Origin: Streptomyces xanthophaeus
Lineage (GTDB): Bacteria > Actinomycetota > Actinomycetes > Streptomycetales > Streptomycetaceae
Length of the DNA: 64,000 bases
Direction of reading: 5' to 3'
Assembly: GCF_000725805.1 (NCBI RefSeq)
Contig: NZ_KL647133.1
Coordinates: forward strand, 62,001-126,000
Below, in pieces: positions 26,401 through 34,771 of this stretch. The notes beneath the pieces are model-generated. The model saw only the letters and a list, made by a program, of their open reading frames with translations. It had not been told where the DNA came from and searched no databases. Positions within the stretch are counted from its first letter, which is position 1; each line of letters opens with the position of its first letter. The position numbers and the translations under genes are program-made.

Positions 26401-26814
26401 CCCGCAGAGATCCGCTACGCCGAAATGAACGGGACCCTGCACCTGGGTGCTGGATACGTCAGTCCGGTCCCCGCAGAGGTGTGGAACTACGACGTCGGCG
26501 GCATGCAAATCGTCAAAAAGTGGTTCGGCTACCGCAAGGCAAGCCCCAACAGTCGTAAGACCAGTCCCCTGGACGATCTGCATGTCGAGTCCTGGCCGGC
26601 CGACTGGTCCCGCGAGCTCATGGAACTGCTCTCCGTACTGCGTCGGCTCGTGGACCTCGCTCCGGCACAGCAGGACCTGTTGGATCGGATCCTCGCTGCT
26701 CCCACGGTCACGGCAGCCGATCTGGAGAAGGCTGGCATCCTTCCGGTACCCGCCAAGGCACGCAAACCCCACCGGCGAGTCGAGTTTCCCCCGCACGTGG
26801 GCGAGGAGCCGTAG
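23494..26814 (+). CDS. single-chain restriction-modification enzyme (type ISP/IIG-like)
   Basis: One polypeptide of about 1100 aa carries both activities. Numbered from GTG 23512, an N-terminal PD-(D/E)xK nuclease has Asp70 and Glu84-Val-Lys86 (RPDYAVEV, YIEVKRPG). After a helical region comes an N6-adenine methyltransferase with motif I VDPAMGTGTYL (about 375) and motif IV NPPYDD (about 496). The last 400 residues would be the target-recognition region (RIFPGVAQPLAICIF onward). Two GTG starts are possible: 23494, or 23512, which follows GGGGGTG and is my preference. Such enzymes methylate host DNA and cut unmodified DNA, here starting a defence segment. There is no separate S subunit gene. 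Recognition sequence unknown. Confidence 0.8.
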   Translation: MRGGAAVTQEQFDWLSEAISTFGASCKDMVLGPGDPEASIRPPLQKLLETVGSHDAMDGVLWHSETPLRDVGVRPDYAVEVHGDIVGYIEVKRPGHPVDPEKFTGRNKKQWERLRDLPNVLYTNGTEWRLFRTGELIGSPVIFEGDLAAAGRSLAAREPAAFSSLLRTFLHWVPEPIRQASALVRRTAPLCRLLRAAVLEQLDFEGQYAAEGARPEELRFTGLKNDWRRLLFPTADDATFADGYAQTVTFALLLARTEGISLKGVGLHEVGRRLDAGHALMGKALQLLTDNITVSFEVSLDLLIQVIDAVDWAAIRKGRRDAYLHLYESFLEVYDEKLRQKSGSYYTPREVVEEMVRLTEDVLRTRLGRADGYADESVRIVDPAMGTGTYLHAVIEHVAAWTAENIGPGATPDAIGSLAKRLIGFELQMGPFAVAELRASDLLKRHQAVAPPDGLKLFVTDTLDDPYLAEESLASTYGVISESRKRANEVKAKTPVTVAIGNPPYDDKAKGRGGWIEKGTSAQGIAPIEAFKWSGNGRYEHVLKNLYVYFWRWATWKVFDAHPQDQQGVVCFITPSGFTTGPGGRGMRNYLRRTCDEGWIIDLSPEGHRPDVASRIFPGVAQPLAICIFVRSKDTDPARPARIHYRAVHGKRAVKYRQLKEIRLDDDGWQDTHTDAIRPFRPTTETGWEDYPALDDLFRWGNPGIKANRSWVNGPSKQVLEKRWARLIHEDDLVKKAELLKETEDRSLHASRAPLYGQPEHLRPLAAETDLTPDVVPIAMRSFDRQWLISDSRVVDRPRPELWEAMRPGQLFLNQQSSHEIETGPAIVATALLPDTHHFNGRGGKIMPILHPDGTPNVHPRLLTYLAGELGLDHITVHDLAAYAAAVAGHAGFTKRFTEELLTPGVRLPLTRDPAMWHEAVQLGSQLLWASTYGERYVDPEDGRLAGDVLFPQGDPRRLRYDQHIGTEVPAEIRYAEMNGTLHLGAGYVSPVPAEVWNYDVGGMQIVKKWFGYRKASPNSRKTSPLDDLHVESWPADWSRELMELLSVLRRLVDLAPAQQDLLDRILAAPTVTAADLEKAGILPVPAKARKPHRRVEFPPHVGEEP

Positions 26815-26829
26815 GGGCGCCTCAGCCTC

Positions 26830-27249
26830 CTACGCCCGGCGCTCCAGGTACGCGGTCGCCTCCGTCATGCTCCACACCCCTTCTGCGAGTTGACGGAGTG
26901 CATGCATTTCCGTGCTGAGTGACGGGGCACGGCGCTGCAGCTCGTCCGCGAAGACGCTGACCTCGACCAGACGTTTCCCAAGAGTGGCGCACTCGGCTTC
27001 GAGGCAGGCCGCCCTGCCGCGTGGATTGATGGAGATACGTTCACCCGTGACTTCCAACAGGCCCATCCAGCTGAGAGTCTGCACGTCGCCAGCGATGTTC
27101 GTCTCGTCGAGATCCCGGACTGCCACCGCTATCGCATCGACGGATGGAATCTCGGCGGTCATGAGGTGGTGTAGAAGTTGAAGCTGCGAAGGGGAGAGAT
27201 CTGAGTGCACGGTTCCATGTCTAGCAGCAGTGGGGACAGTCCTGCACAT
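26830..27249 (-). CDS. small winged-helix-like protein
   Basis: This protein of up to 139 aa reads SPSQLQLLHHLMTAEIPSVD and later LSWMGLLEVTGERISINPRG, a layout like a winged-helix DNA-binding domain with its beta wing. A helical C-terminal half follows. It sits between the restriction-modification enzyme (convergent, 15 bp away) and the GHKL-nuclease gene (divergent), so it could regulate the defence genes. The start is uncertain; a GTG closer to SDLSPSQ is possible. Confidence 0.5.
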   Translation of the reverse strand: MCRTVPTAARHGTVHSDLSPSQLQLLHHLMTAEIPSVDAIAVAVRDLDETNIAGDVQTLSWMGLLEVTGERISINPRGRAACLEAECATLGKRLVEVSVFADELQRRAPSLSTEMHALRQLAEGVWSMTEATAYLERRA

Positions 27250-27683
27250 CAGGACTGATTCCGACCAAATGGCACCTGGACCGGATCGGGGCCTCCGGCC
27301 TGCTCAGGGCTCTGCGGAGGGCTCCTGCGGGCGCGCTACGCGAGCAATTGTTTGAAGGTGTCGACGATCGGACATTGGGGCGAACTGGGGCGCGGAAGCG
27401 CAACTGGGGCCAGAACTGACTCGGCGACGACGAAGAGGGTGCTGGAGAGTGGCGTAGGCCGCCCGGCTGCGTGGCCCCGACCTGCGGCGGAGCGTTTGGC
27501 CGCCGGGATTCTGGAAGGCTTTGGACGCGGGCGAATTAGACTCGAAATGAGACCACGCACTTTCGCGTTCTGCTTGGCTATCAGCCAGGCAAGGGTGTCA
27601 CGCTCGTTTGCTGTTCTCGTCCCTCATCCCCGTTGACGATCTACGATCGGTGCTCGGGGGATGGGAAACCAAGGGGGCGGGGC
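27250..27683. promoter_or_regulatory. divergent intergenic region
   Basis: No gene is supportable between the small winged-helix-like gene and the large GHKL-nuclease gene. The region must contain two divergent promoters, but I cannot point to convincing -35/-10 pairs. A TTG at 27633 is in frame with the downstream gene, but the ATG at 27684 has the better ribosome binding site. Confidence 0.4.
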
Positions 27684-30600
27684 ATGGGTGCTGAGCGCGC
27701 CGAGTCGAGTGCGGCCGAAGTGGCGTGTGCGGTACAGGCGGCCGAGGAGCTCTTCGAACGGGAGGGACTCGCGGGCGGGGCAGAGGTGGCGGAACCAGTC
27801 GGTCCAGAGGCGACCTGTGCGGCTGTTGAACGGCTCGGGCAACTGTTCGCGGGCCTTCCCGGAATGATGCGGTTTGGGTTGCGCCAGCAGCGGGACAACG
27901 CTGGGGATCTTTCAACTGACCCTCTGCAAGGACTGTCCGAGATCGTGCAGAACGCCGATGATCTCCGAGCCTCCCAGGTCAGGATTCTGGTGCGGGAGAC
28001 GGAACTGCTGGTGGCGCACGACGGCAGTCCAGTGAGGCTGCCCGACGTAATGGCGCTGGCCATGCCGTGGCTAACGAGCAAGGCCGACGACCCGGACGCC
28101 ACGGGCAGGTTCGGCATCGGTCTCATGACCCTCCGGCGGCTTTCACCTGTGCTGGAAGTGTTCTGTGATTTCTACCGAGTCCGGATCGGCGACCCCGACG
28201 TGTCCCTCGCCGACCCCTTCCCGGTTCCTGGCCCGTTTGCTGAGGACGGCTGGACGGTCCTGCGTATCCCGCTCGCCGCACCCACTGAAGTCCAGGGCGG
28301 CGACGTGGACGACTGGCTGAACACGTGGGGCGATGAGGCGCTGCTGTTCCTCGACCACGTCCGCACAGTCCTGCATCAGCGGGAGGACGGGAGCGTACGC
28401 AGCCAGCTCGCTCTGAAGTGGACCGAACGCGGCACCTATGAAGCGACCGTCGACGGTCGGGACACCATGGTTGGCGTTCGTACAGCTCAGGCAACGGACG
28501 GTACGTCGTGGCAGGTCAGCCGCGCCACCGTGCCGAGTCCGCCGGATGTCCCGCGCATCCGCAAGGCCGCAGGTGAAACGACAGGGCTGGCCGTCGCACT
28601 ACCTCTGCAGCAGGCCGTGGACCGCGGGGTTCCCGGGCAGGTGCATGTCGGACTGCCCGTCATCGAGCTTGGCCTCCCGCTCAGGGTGAGTGCCCAGTTC
28701 GATCCGAACCCGAGCCGCCAACAGCTCAACGACACCTCGTGGAACGGGGCGCTGCGTCCGTTGCTGGCCGATCTTTGGGCAGCAGCGATGATCCGCCAGC
28801 TCCGGCTGGACCCGGCCGTGGCCTGGCAGTGCCTGCCGCTGCCTGAGGACGTACAGGCGCCGAAGGGCCCGGTGCGCAAGTTGGAGAAGCAGCTGCTGAC
28901 ATTGGCCCGCGAAAAGGTGTCCCACGAACTCCGCCTTCAGACGGTGAGCCACGGCGATCTCGGCCTTGCAGACCTTGCGGTCTGCGACGAGGCACTCGCC
29001 AGCGTGCTCTCGGAGTCCGAAATTGCGCAGGTAGCCCGGCGAACGGCGGTCCTGCCCCAGTCGGCGCGAGACGGAGCCGGCCGGTGGCAGGACCTACTCA
29101 GGGACTGGGCTGGCCATGGCGGAGCGGCGCCAGCGGCCGTCAGCGTCCCAATGGCTCTGCACACCCTCCTGGGGGACGAGTCCCGCAGCCCGGAGGCAAC
29201 GGTCGCGCTTGCCGCAGTGGCGATTGCCAACAATGAGACCTTCGCACTCCGATGGAATGACTGGCTGGTTGATGCTTCTGGCGCACGGCACGGGCTACCG
29301 ACAACCGGAGCCGCCGAGGTTTTCACCGACAAGGCCCAAGGGCTCTCGAAGGTACTCGGGCTCGGCCGTGCCCTGCACTCCGCGTTCCTCGCTGAGAACC
29401 CGGCAGCAGGCAAGGTGCGTACGTGGCTGAGCCAGCAGAAGGTCTTCGTGACCGGTGCGGATCCGGTGCCCGCCATCCGGCTGCTCGCTGCTCGTGGTGC
29501 CAACGGCTCGGCCGCGCCCCTGTTTCTGGAGGATGACCAGCTGGTGGCGTTGCGCAACGGTTTCCTGCACGTTCCCGAGAAGGAGCGGGAACGGCTGGGG
29601 CGGGACGCGGGCCGCGCCATCCTGCTGCAGGGCCGCCGCTTTGGGCCGAAGGGCCATCGGGAGGATGCAAAGGTAAAGGTCCGGCCCGCCGAGGCGTACC
29701 TCCCGGCCCGGCTGGACAGCGTGGACCGCGAGGACAGCTTCGAGACCGCCGCGGGTGCGGCCGTTGGCCTGGCGTGGCTCCTGCCCCGCTACGCCAAGGT
29801 TCTGCCCGGGGCGGGGACCGGCCTGGGCGCCCGGGCCTTCTTCCACCTGCTCGGTGCCGAGAAGGGCCCTCGGCTCCGGCCGCACCCCGGCACTGAGCAC
29901 CGGTTCAACGCTTCGTTTCCAAATGAGGGGCTGCCGGCCCGGATCACGGGCGGCCCCTCCGAGCGTTTGAAGGACCTGCAGAGCCGGTCGGCCACGTACA
30001 CCTTGGCGGACTGCGACAGCCCTGATCTGATGGCCGTCATCCGTAACATTGCCGCAGAGCCGGACGAGCACGTACGACGGCGGCGGGCCGCCGCGCTTCT
30101 GCGGGTGCTGGGGCGGGGCTGGGGCGTCCTGTCCGAGCACCGGAAAGTGCGCGCGGTGTACGACTACCAGCAGTGGATCGCCCGTGGGGAGACGGACGGC
30201 TTCTGGCTGTGGAAGTTGAAGACGACTGCATGGCTGGACAACCAGGTGGGTGTCCCGACTGCTCCCAGCCAGTTGCGCGAGCGTACGACCAGTACGGTCG
30301 CCGTCTACGGCACGGACAGCACCGGATTCCTGCACCCTGAGCTCCAACAAGCGGTGGGCAGGCGAGGAGAGGTCCTGGTCGCTCTGGGGGTCACTGGCGA
30401 GCCGGGCATCGACGACCTCCTCGAGTCGCTGCGCAGGCTGCGAGGCAAGGAAGGCGATGGCCCCGACCATCCGGCGGCGCAGCTCTTGTACCGGGCGCTC
30501 GCTGAGCGCCTGGCCGCCCACAGGGGGAAGGACGCCCCGCAAGTGACTGCCACGGTCGTGCGTGCCTTCGCGCAGGACCGAGGACTGGTCCTTACCTCCT

Positions 30601-32243
30601 TGGGCTGGCGTCGGCCGGCTGAGTGTCTCCGTGGTCTGCCGGTCTTCGGCCGCTGGGCTGGCTTTGCGCCTTCCTTTAAGGGGAGTGATGGCTTCTGGGA
30701 GACTCTGGGAGTACCGGAGGCCGGTGTCGAGGACGCGGTACGGGTCGTCAGGGAAGTGGCCCGAGAGGCGAAGCAGGAGCGAGGTCCGCAGGCATCGGTC
30801 GATCCCGAATCCGAGACCGTCATGCTCCAGACCTTGCAGATGCTTGCGCAGATGGCGAGTGGCCGGCCCGATTCGGTGACCGCCTCTCTCCTGGGGAAAC
30901 TGCCGCTGCGCACGAGTAAGGGCTGGACCACGAAACGCCCGGTGTACGCGGCCGACGCGATGCTGGCCGAAGCACTGGGCTCCCAGATACCGGTATGGCT
31001 GCCGGGTGCGGAGCTCGAACAGTTCCGTGCTCTCCTGGGACCGCTCCGCGTGGTCGAGCTGGGAGCGAAGAGCGTTACCTTCAGCCCCAGCGAAGACGCA
31101 CCCATCGACGAGGACGCGACCGCCCTGGCGCGGTCGGCGCTGGCCTTGCTGCGGGAAGACCTGCAGCGCAACGCCCTATCAGCGGCGAGATCGCTTGACT
31201 GTTCCTGGGAAGACCTCGTCGACGTCAGTGTGCGGTTCACCTCGTCTCTGGAGTGCGTCGTCACCCTCCCCGGTGGCGAATCCGCCCGGGGTCAGGTCCG
31301 TACCGCCCTCGACCTGCAGTCCCGCACGCTGTGGACGGTGGACCCGAGCCTTCTGGGCCGGCCCTCAGAGGTGGGCCGGGCCATCGCGACACGCTTCACC
31401 CAGGACAGGCGCGAGGTCGCCAACTCCTGGGCAGCTGCCTACGACGAGGCGGAACGGGGACGCGCGGCGGTACTGCTCAGGCTCGCCGAAGAACAAGTTG
31501 AACGGGATCAGGCAGCGACGGACGCCGAGCTCGATCTACGACTCGCATCGATGGAGCAGGACCTGAAGCAGGCTCAGACCAAGGCCGCGGCAAGGCCACC
31601 CGCCCGGCCGTCACCGTCCCCTCCCTCTGCCCACCAGGTCCCCCACGTACCCGTCCCGGCACCACGCGAGTTCGTCGATCCGGCGGCCGTCCGCCTGGTC
31701 AGCACCCGGCGGACCACCCAGGTGACACCGTCCAGCGATGTCGGGGTCGCCGGGTCTGGTGGACAGGCCCCGGCCAGGTCCGGCCTCGCCCAGCCTGCTC
31801 CGGTGCCGGTCGTGCCGGGCCCGCGTCCGATGCCACCCGCGCACGACGTCGACCGGCAGGAGAGGGTCGCCCTGGACCTGCTGCGCAAGGTCCTTGGTGC
31901 AGAGGAGGAACCGGAGTGGCTGCGTGACCTGCGGGCCCAGCACGGCGTGGGCGCTGACGCCGTGGACGGTCTGGGCCGGTTCTACGAGCTTAAGACAACG
32001 TACGGACCCGAACAGGACACAGTGACTCTGACGGCAGCGGAGTGCGAACGGGCCGCTTCTGGAGACGCCTTCTTTCTGGTGGTGGCCTCCGGACTCGTTG
32101 CGGGCTCCGAGCCCACCCTGCGCCTGATCCCGGATCCCCTGAGTCAGCTCCGCATCCGCCCCACCGGGAATGTCCTGCTCAGCGGGATCAAGAAGACCGG
32201 AAGCCTCGTCCTTACATTCGGACCTGGAGAGCAGCCGTCCTAG
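27684..32243 (+). CDS. sacsin-like GHKL ATPase with C-terminal DUF3883-type nuclease domain
   Basis: The ATG at 27684 follows AAGGGGGCGGGGC and gives 1519 aa. The N-terminal part is a GHKL ATP-binding domain of the sacsin/HSP90-like kind: LSEIVQNADDLRAS (about 84-97, Glu-Asn-Asp), VAHDGSPV (about 110) and TGRFGIGLMTL (about 139). A long middle of about 1100 residues has no named domain. A Pro-rich linker (about 1300-1390) leads to a C-terminal domain with GRFYELKTTYG, where Glu1435-Leu-Lys1437 is the E-x-K of a DUF3883/Mrr-like PD-(D/E)xK nuclease. ATPase-nuclease fusions of this plan are found in defence islands, and here a restriction-modification enzyme is adjacent. It ends convergently with the next gene; both stops share the tetranucleotide CTAG at 32240-32243. 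Confidence 0.7.
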   Translation: MGAERAESSAAEVACAVQAAEELFEREGLAGGAEVAEPVGPEATCAAVERLGQLFAGLPGMMRFGLRQQRDNAGDLSTDPLQGLSEIVQNADDLRASQVRILVRETELLVAHDGSPVRLPDVMALAMPWLTSKADDPDATGRFGIGLMTLRRLSPVLEVFCDFYRVRIGDPDVSLADPFPVPGPFAEDGWTVLRIPLAAPTEVQGGDVDDWLNTWGDEALLFLDHVRTVLHQREDGSVRSQLALKWTERGTYEATVDGRDTMVGVRTAQATDGTSWQVSRATVPSPPDVPRIRKAAGETTGLAVALPLQQAVDRGVPGQVHVGLPVIELGLPLRVSAQFDPNPSRQQLNDTSWNGALRPLLADLWAAAMIRQLRLDPAVAWQCLPLPEDVQAPKGPVRKLEKQLLTLAREKVSHELRLQTVSHGDLGLADLAVCDEALASVLSESEIAQVARRTAVLPQSARDGAGRWQDLLRDWAGHGGAAPAAVSVPMALHTLLGDESRSPEATVALAAVAIANNETFALRWNDWLVDASGARHGLPTTGAAEVFTDKAQGLSKVLGLGRALHSAFLAENPAAGKVRTWLSQQKVFVTGADPVPAIRLLAARGANGSAAPLFLEDDQLVALRNGFLHVPEKERERLGRDAGRAILLQGRRFGPKGHREDAKVKVRPAEAYLPARLDSVDREDSFETAAGAAVGLAWLLPRYAKVLPGAGTGLGARAFFHLLGAEKGPRLRPHPGTEHRFNASFPNEGLPARITGGPSERLKDLQSRSATYTLADCDSPDLMAVIRNIAAEPDEHVRRRRAAALLRVLGRGWGVLSEHRKVRAVYDYQQWIARGETDGFWLWKLKTTAWLDNQVGVPTAPSQLRERTTSTVAVYGTDSTGFLHPELQQAVGRRGEVLVALGVTGEPGIDDLLESLRRLRGKEGDGPDHPAAQLLYRALAERLAAHRGKDAPQVTATVVRAFAQDRGLVLTSLGWRRPAECLRGLPVFGRWAGFAPSFKGSDGFWETLGVPEAGVEDAVRVVREVAREAKQERGPQASVDPESETVMLQTLQMLAQMASGRPDSVTASLLGKLPLRTSKGWTTKRPVYAADAMLAEALGSQIPVWLPGAELEQFRALLGPLRVVELGAKSVTFSPSEDAPIDEDATALARSALALLREDLQRNALSAARSLDCSWEDLVDVSVRFTSSLECVVTLPGGESARGQVRTALDLQSRTLWTVDPSLLGRPSEVGRAIATRFTQDRREVANSWAAAYDEAERGRAAVLLRLAEEQVERDQAATDAELDLRLASMEQDLKQAQTKAAARPPARPSPSPPSAHQVPHVPVPAPREFVDPAAVRLVSTRRTTQVTPSSDVGVAGSGGQAPARSGLAQPAPVPVVPGPRPMPPAHDVDRQERVALDLLRKVLGAEEEPEWLRDLRAQHGVGADAVDGLGRFYELKTTYGPEQDTVTLTAAECERAASGDAFFLVVASGLVAGSEPTLRLIPDPLSQLRIRPTGNVLLSGIKKTGSLVLTFGPGEQPS

Positions 32244-32983
32244 CCACCCTCGCCGAGGCCCCCGTGCCTGAAAGAGGTGGCACCGAGGACTTTAAGGTGG
32301 TCAGCGAAGCTATCGGTGAGGCTGGCCAGCACGGCTTTGCCCTTGCCCGCAGTGGCGAAGGACGGAAAGCCGATCACGCCGGATTCGGTGTACGCGCTCA
32401 TCCCCTGGACCAGGAGGAAGGGGCGGGGGCCGCCATCATGGTCGGCATCGGTGTTTCCGTCTCGCACGAGCTCTGGGGCGGCGTGGAGGAGGATGGAGGT
32501 CTCGATCTCGCCGGCATGCATGTCGGCGTGGCGGTCGGAGACCAGGCCGGCGTGGTCGCGGGCGCGGTCCCAGTCGGCGCTGAGCGGGAAGAGGGAGACG
32601 GCGGGGCCGTCGACGTTGGCTTCCTGGACGATGTTGGACAGGACGTAGTTGCCGCCGTGGCCGTTGACGATCACGAGCTTCCTAATGCCGGACCGGGCGA
32701 GGGATGCCCGGATGTCGTCGATAACGGCGTAGAGGGTCTTCGCGCTGATGCTGACGGTGCCGGGGAACGCGGCGTGCTCGTGGCTGCAGGACATCGTGAT
32801 CGGCGGGAGCATGTGCACGGGATACGCGTCGGCGATCGCCTGGCCGATAGTGCAGGCGATCGCCGTGTCGGTGATCAGTGGGAGGTAGCGGCCGTGCTGC
32901 TCGAAGGAGCCGACGGGGAGCACTGCGACGCGCGGCTGAAGCTTCGCGACGTCCATGCTGGTGGTAGTCGGCAGCAGGTTCAC
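32240..32983 (-). CDS. creatininase-family amidohydrolase
   Basis: This 247-aa protein has the metal-binding hallmarks of creatininase/MftE proteins: VLPVGSFEQHGRYLPLITDT (Glu, His, Asp), EHAAFPGTVS, VNGHGGN and MHAGEIETS. In mycofactocin synthesis a family member (MftE) removes the leader peptide by cutting an amide bond. The gene is last in the minus-strand RiPP-like cluster, so a similar peptide-processing role is a reasonable inference. The small gene at 33052 and the hydrolase at 33476 lie upstream on the same strand. Confidence 0.75.
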   Translation of the reverse strand: MNLLPTTTSMDVAKLQPRVAVLPVGSFEQHGRYLPLITDTAIACTIGQAIADAYPVHMLPPITMSCSHEHAAFPGTVSISAKTLYAVIDDIRASLARSGIRKLVIVNGHGGNYVLSNIVQEANVDGPAVSLFPLSADWDRARDHAGLVSDRHADMHAGEIETSILLHAAPELVRDGNTDADHDGGPRPFLLVQGMSAYTESGVIGFPSFATAGKGKAVLASLTDSFADHLKVLGATSFRHGGLGEGG

Positions 32984-33051
32984 GGCACTCCCTGGGTCGG
33001 CTTCGCTCGGCTATCATCATCCGCCATCGCTGTTCAGGCAGGTGCTGTGGT

Positions 33052-33402
33052 TCATGCACGCAGGGAACTACTGCGGGCTCGGTGGCGGCCACCGTGGGGG
33101 CGGGGATGGTCGTCGACCTCGATTCGCGTGCGGGTGCTGTTCCGGTGTGGTTCGTCTCTGAGGCGGATGGACTGCCATACCCGCTCGTGGAGTTCGGAGA
33201 TACAGGGGCTACAGGCAAACATTGGTGCCTGCATGCCCGCGACGCTCGCTGGCCCTATCCATAAGACGCGTGTCCGGCGTTGTCCGCAGTACAGCCAGCA
33301 GACACCGTCGACCCAGGTGTTCGAGTCATCGGTTTGGGCGGGCGTGGGCAGACCTTCGTGGGTGTACGCCGCGATCCCGGAAATCACCAGGTGGTTGAGC
33401 AT
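33052..33402 (-). CDS. small cysteine-rich conserved-type protein
   Basis: This 116-aa frame contains WVDGVCWLYCGQRRTRVLWI, then MQAPMFACSPCISELHERVW. The two cysteine pairs (C-x3-C and C-x2-C) could hold a zinc ion. The wording resembles short accessory proteins common in Streptomyces regulatory or RiPP loci. The Arg-rich tail after about residue 95 looks less natural. No ribosome binding site decides the start. Confidence 0.5.
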   Translation of the reverse strand: MLNHLVISGIAAYTHEGLPTPAQTDDSNTWVDGVCWLYCGQRRTRVLWIGPASVAGMQAPMFACSPCISELHERVWQSIRLRDEPHRNSTRTRIEVDDHPRPHGGRHRARSSSLRA

Positions 33403-33475
33403 CAGGAGTCTCCAGTTCGGTTCGCGTCCCCACCAGTTGTGGGCGGGGAAGTCAGATGGCGCCTTGCGGCGGTGG

Positions 33476-34771
33476 CTACTGGCGGATGTACGTGAGTCTG
33501 GGGGCGCGGTCGAGGTCGAGGGTGAAGCGGTCGACCTGGTCCGTGCTGCTGGGCACGGTGAGGGTGTAGCCGTTGCCTACGTAGGTGCCCGAGCCCGTGG
33601 GGGTGAGCTGGTCGCATGTCCCCCGGCGCCACAGGTGGAGATCGTCGGCTCTGCGGGTGAGGCGCAGGCTGCCGGGGGCCTGGTCGCAGGCGAAGGTGCC
33701 TAGCTCTGTGTGCTGGCCGAGGTCATCGGGTGTGGGCTGGTCTCGTGTGGCAGTGCTTGCGGTTCGCTGCAGGGCTGTGGCGCGGACGACGGCCTCCTTC
33801 GGGGCCAGCGTCGGCTGCTGGTGGAGGTCCCGGAGGGTGGCGGCGGTGACGCGGTCGGCCGAGAGCCCCGCGTTGTTGGACAGGGCGATCACGCGTAGCC
33901 CTGATGCTTCCACGTGGGCAGCGGCGGAGAAGCCCTGTTCGTGGCCGTAGTGGAAGACGGCAGTGCGGCCGGGGCGGGCGTCGGCGTAGAGGCCGGGGCC
34001 ATAGAGATAGGGCTCGTGGTCGCCAGGCTCGTAGTCGACAGCTTCCTGCCAGGGGAGCTGGTGGGGGTGCTGCCAGAGCTGGTGGAGGTGGGCGAGCCAG
34101 CGGTCGAGGTCGCCGACTGCGGTCCATAGGGTGCCGGGTCCGGGCAGGGTGACCGGCGTTTCCGTGTGCTGCCACCCGTGTTGGGTGGCCTGGTAGGCGG
34201 ATGCGGCTCCGGGGGTGACCTGGCGGGGGTCGCTCTTGAAGTGGGTGGAGTGCATGCCGAGCGGGCCGAAAACGCGGTGCTGGGCGAGGTCGGGCAGTGT
34301 GGTGCGGTGGACCGTTTCGAGGATCTCTGCCAGGAGGAGGTAGTTGGTGTTGCTGTAGAGGAAGCGGCCTTCGGGGACGGCGCGCTGGTCCTGCCGGTAG
34401 GCGAGGGTTCGCAGATCGTCGGCCGTGTAGTGGTCCAGGTCCCGGAAGCCGGCGAGGGACAGCAGGGACTCGGCATCGCGTATGCCCGATCGGTGGGCGA
34501 CCAGATCCGCGACGGTGACATCGGTGATCTTGAGTCGGGGCAGCAGGTCCGCGGCCTGCTGGTCCAGGCGCAGGAGGTCGTCATGCGCGGCGAGCAGGAT
34601 CAGGTGGGCGGTGATCTGCTTCGCGACCGAGCCGACGTTGAAGGTGGTGTCCGGTCCGATGGGCAGTCCGTGTTCGAGGCTTGCCAGACCGGTGTGTAGA
34701 AGAGCGGGCTCTTCGCCTGGCCGGTGGACCAGGAGGGACAGGCCGGGCTCCTCGTCGCGGGCCGCGTTCAC
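33476..34771 (-). CDS. serine hydrolase, class C beta-lactamase family
   Basis: The GTG start at 34771 overlaps the TGA of the preceding gene (GTGA) and gives 431 aa. The active-site SxxK is Ser48-Val-Ala-Lys51 (FNVGSVAK). The second motif YSN is in FLYSNTNYLL and a late HYG (VFHYGHEQGF) stands for the third. There is no signal peptide, so it is cytoplasmic. Family members act as esterases, peptidases or D-aminopeptidases. In this cluster it might trim or release the peptide product. A small C-terminal beta domain (about 330-431) follows the catalytic part. Confidence 0.8.
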   Translation of the reverse strand: MNAARDEEPGLSLLVHRPGEEPALLHTGLASLEHGLPIGPDTTFNVGSVAKQITAHLILLAAHDDLLRLDQQAADLLPRLKITDVTVADLVAHRSGIRDAESLLSLAGFRDLDHYTADDLRTLAYRQDQRAVPEGRFLYSNTNYLLLAEILETVHRTTLPDLAQHRVFGPLGMHSTHFKSDPRQVTPGAASAYQATQHGWQHTETPVTLPGPGTLWTAVGDLDRWLAHLHQLWQHPHQLPWQEAVDYEPGDHEPYLYGPGLYADARPGRTAVFHYGHEQGFSAAAHVEASGLRVIALSNNAGLSADRVTAATLRDLHQQPTLAPKEAVVRATALQRTASTATRDQPTPDDLGQHTELGTFACDQAPGSLRLTRRADDLHLWRRGTCDQLTPTGSGTYVGNGYTLTVPSSTDQVDRFTLDLDRAPRLTYIRQ

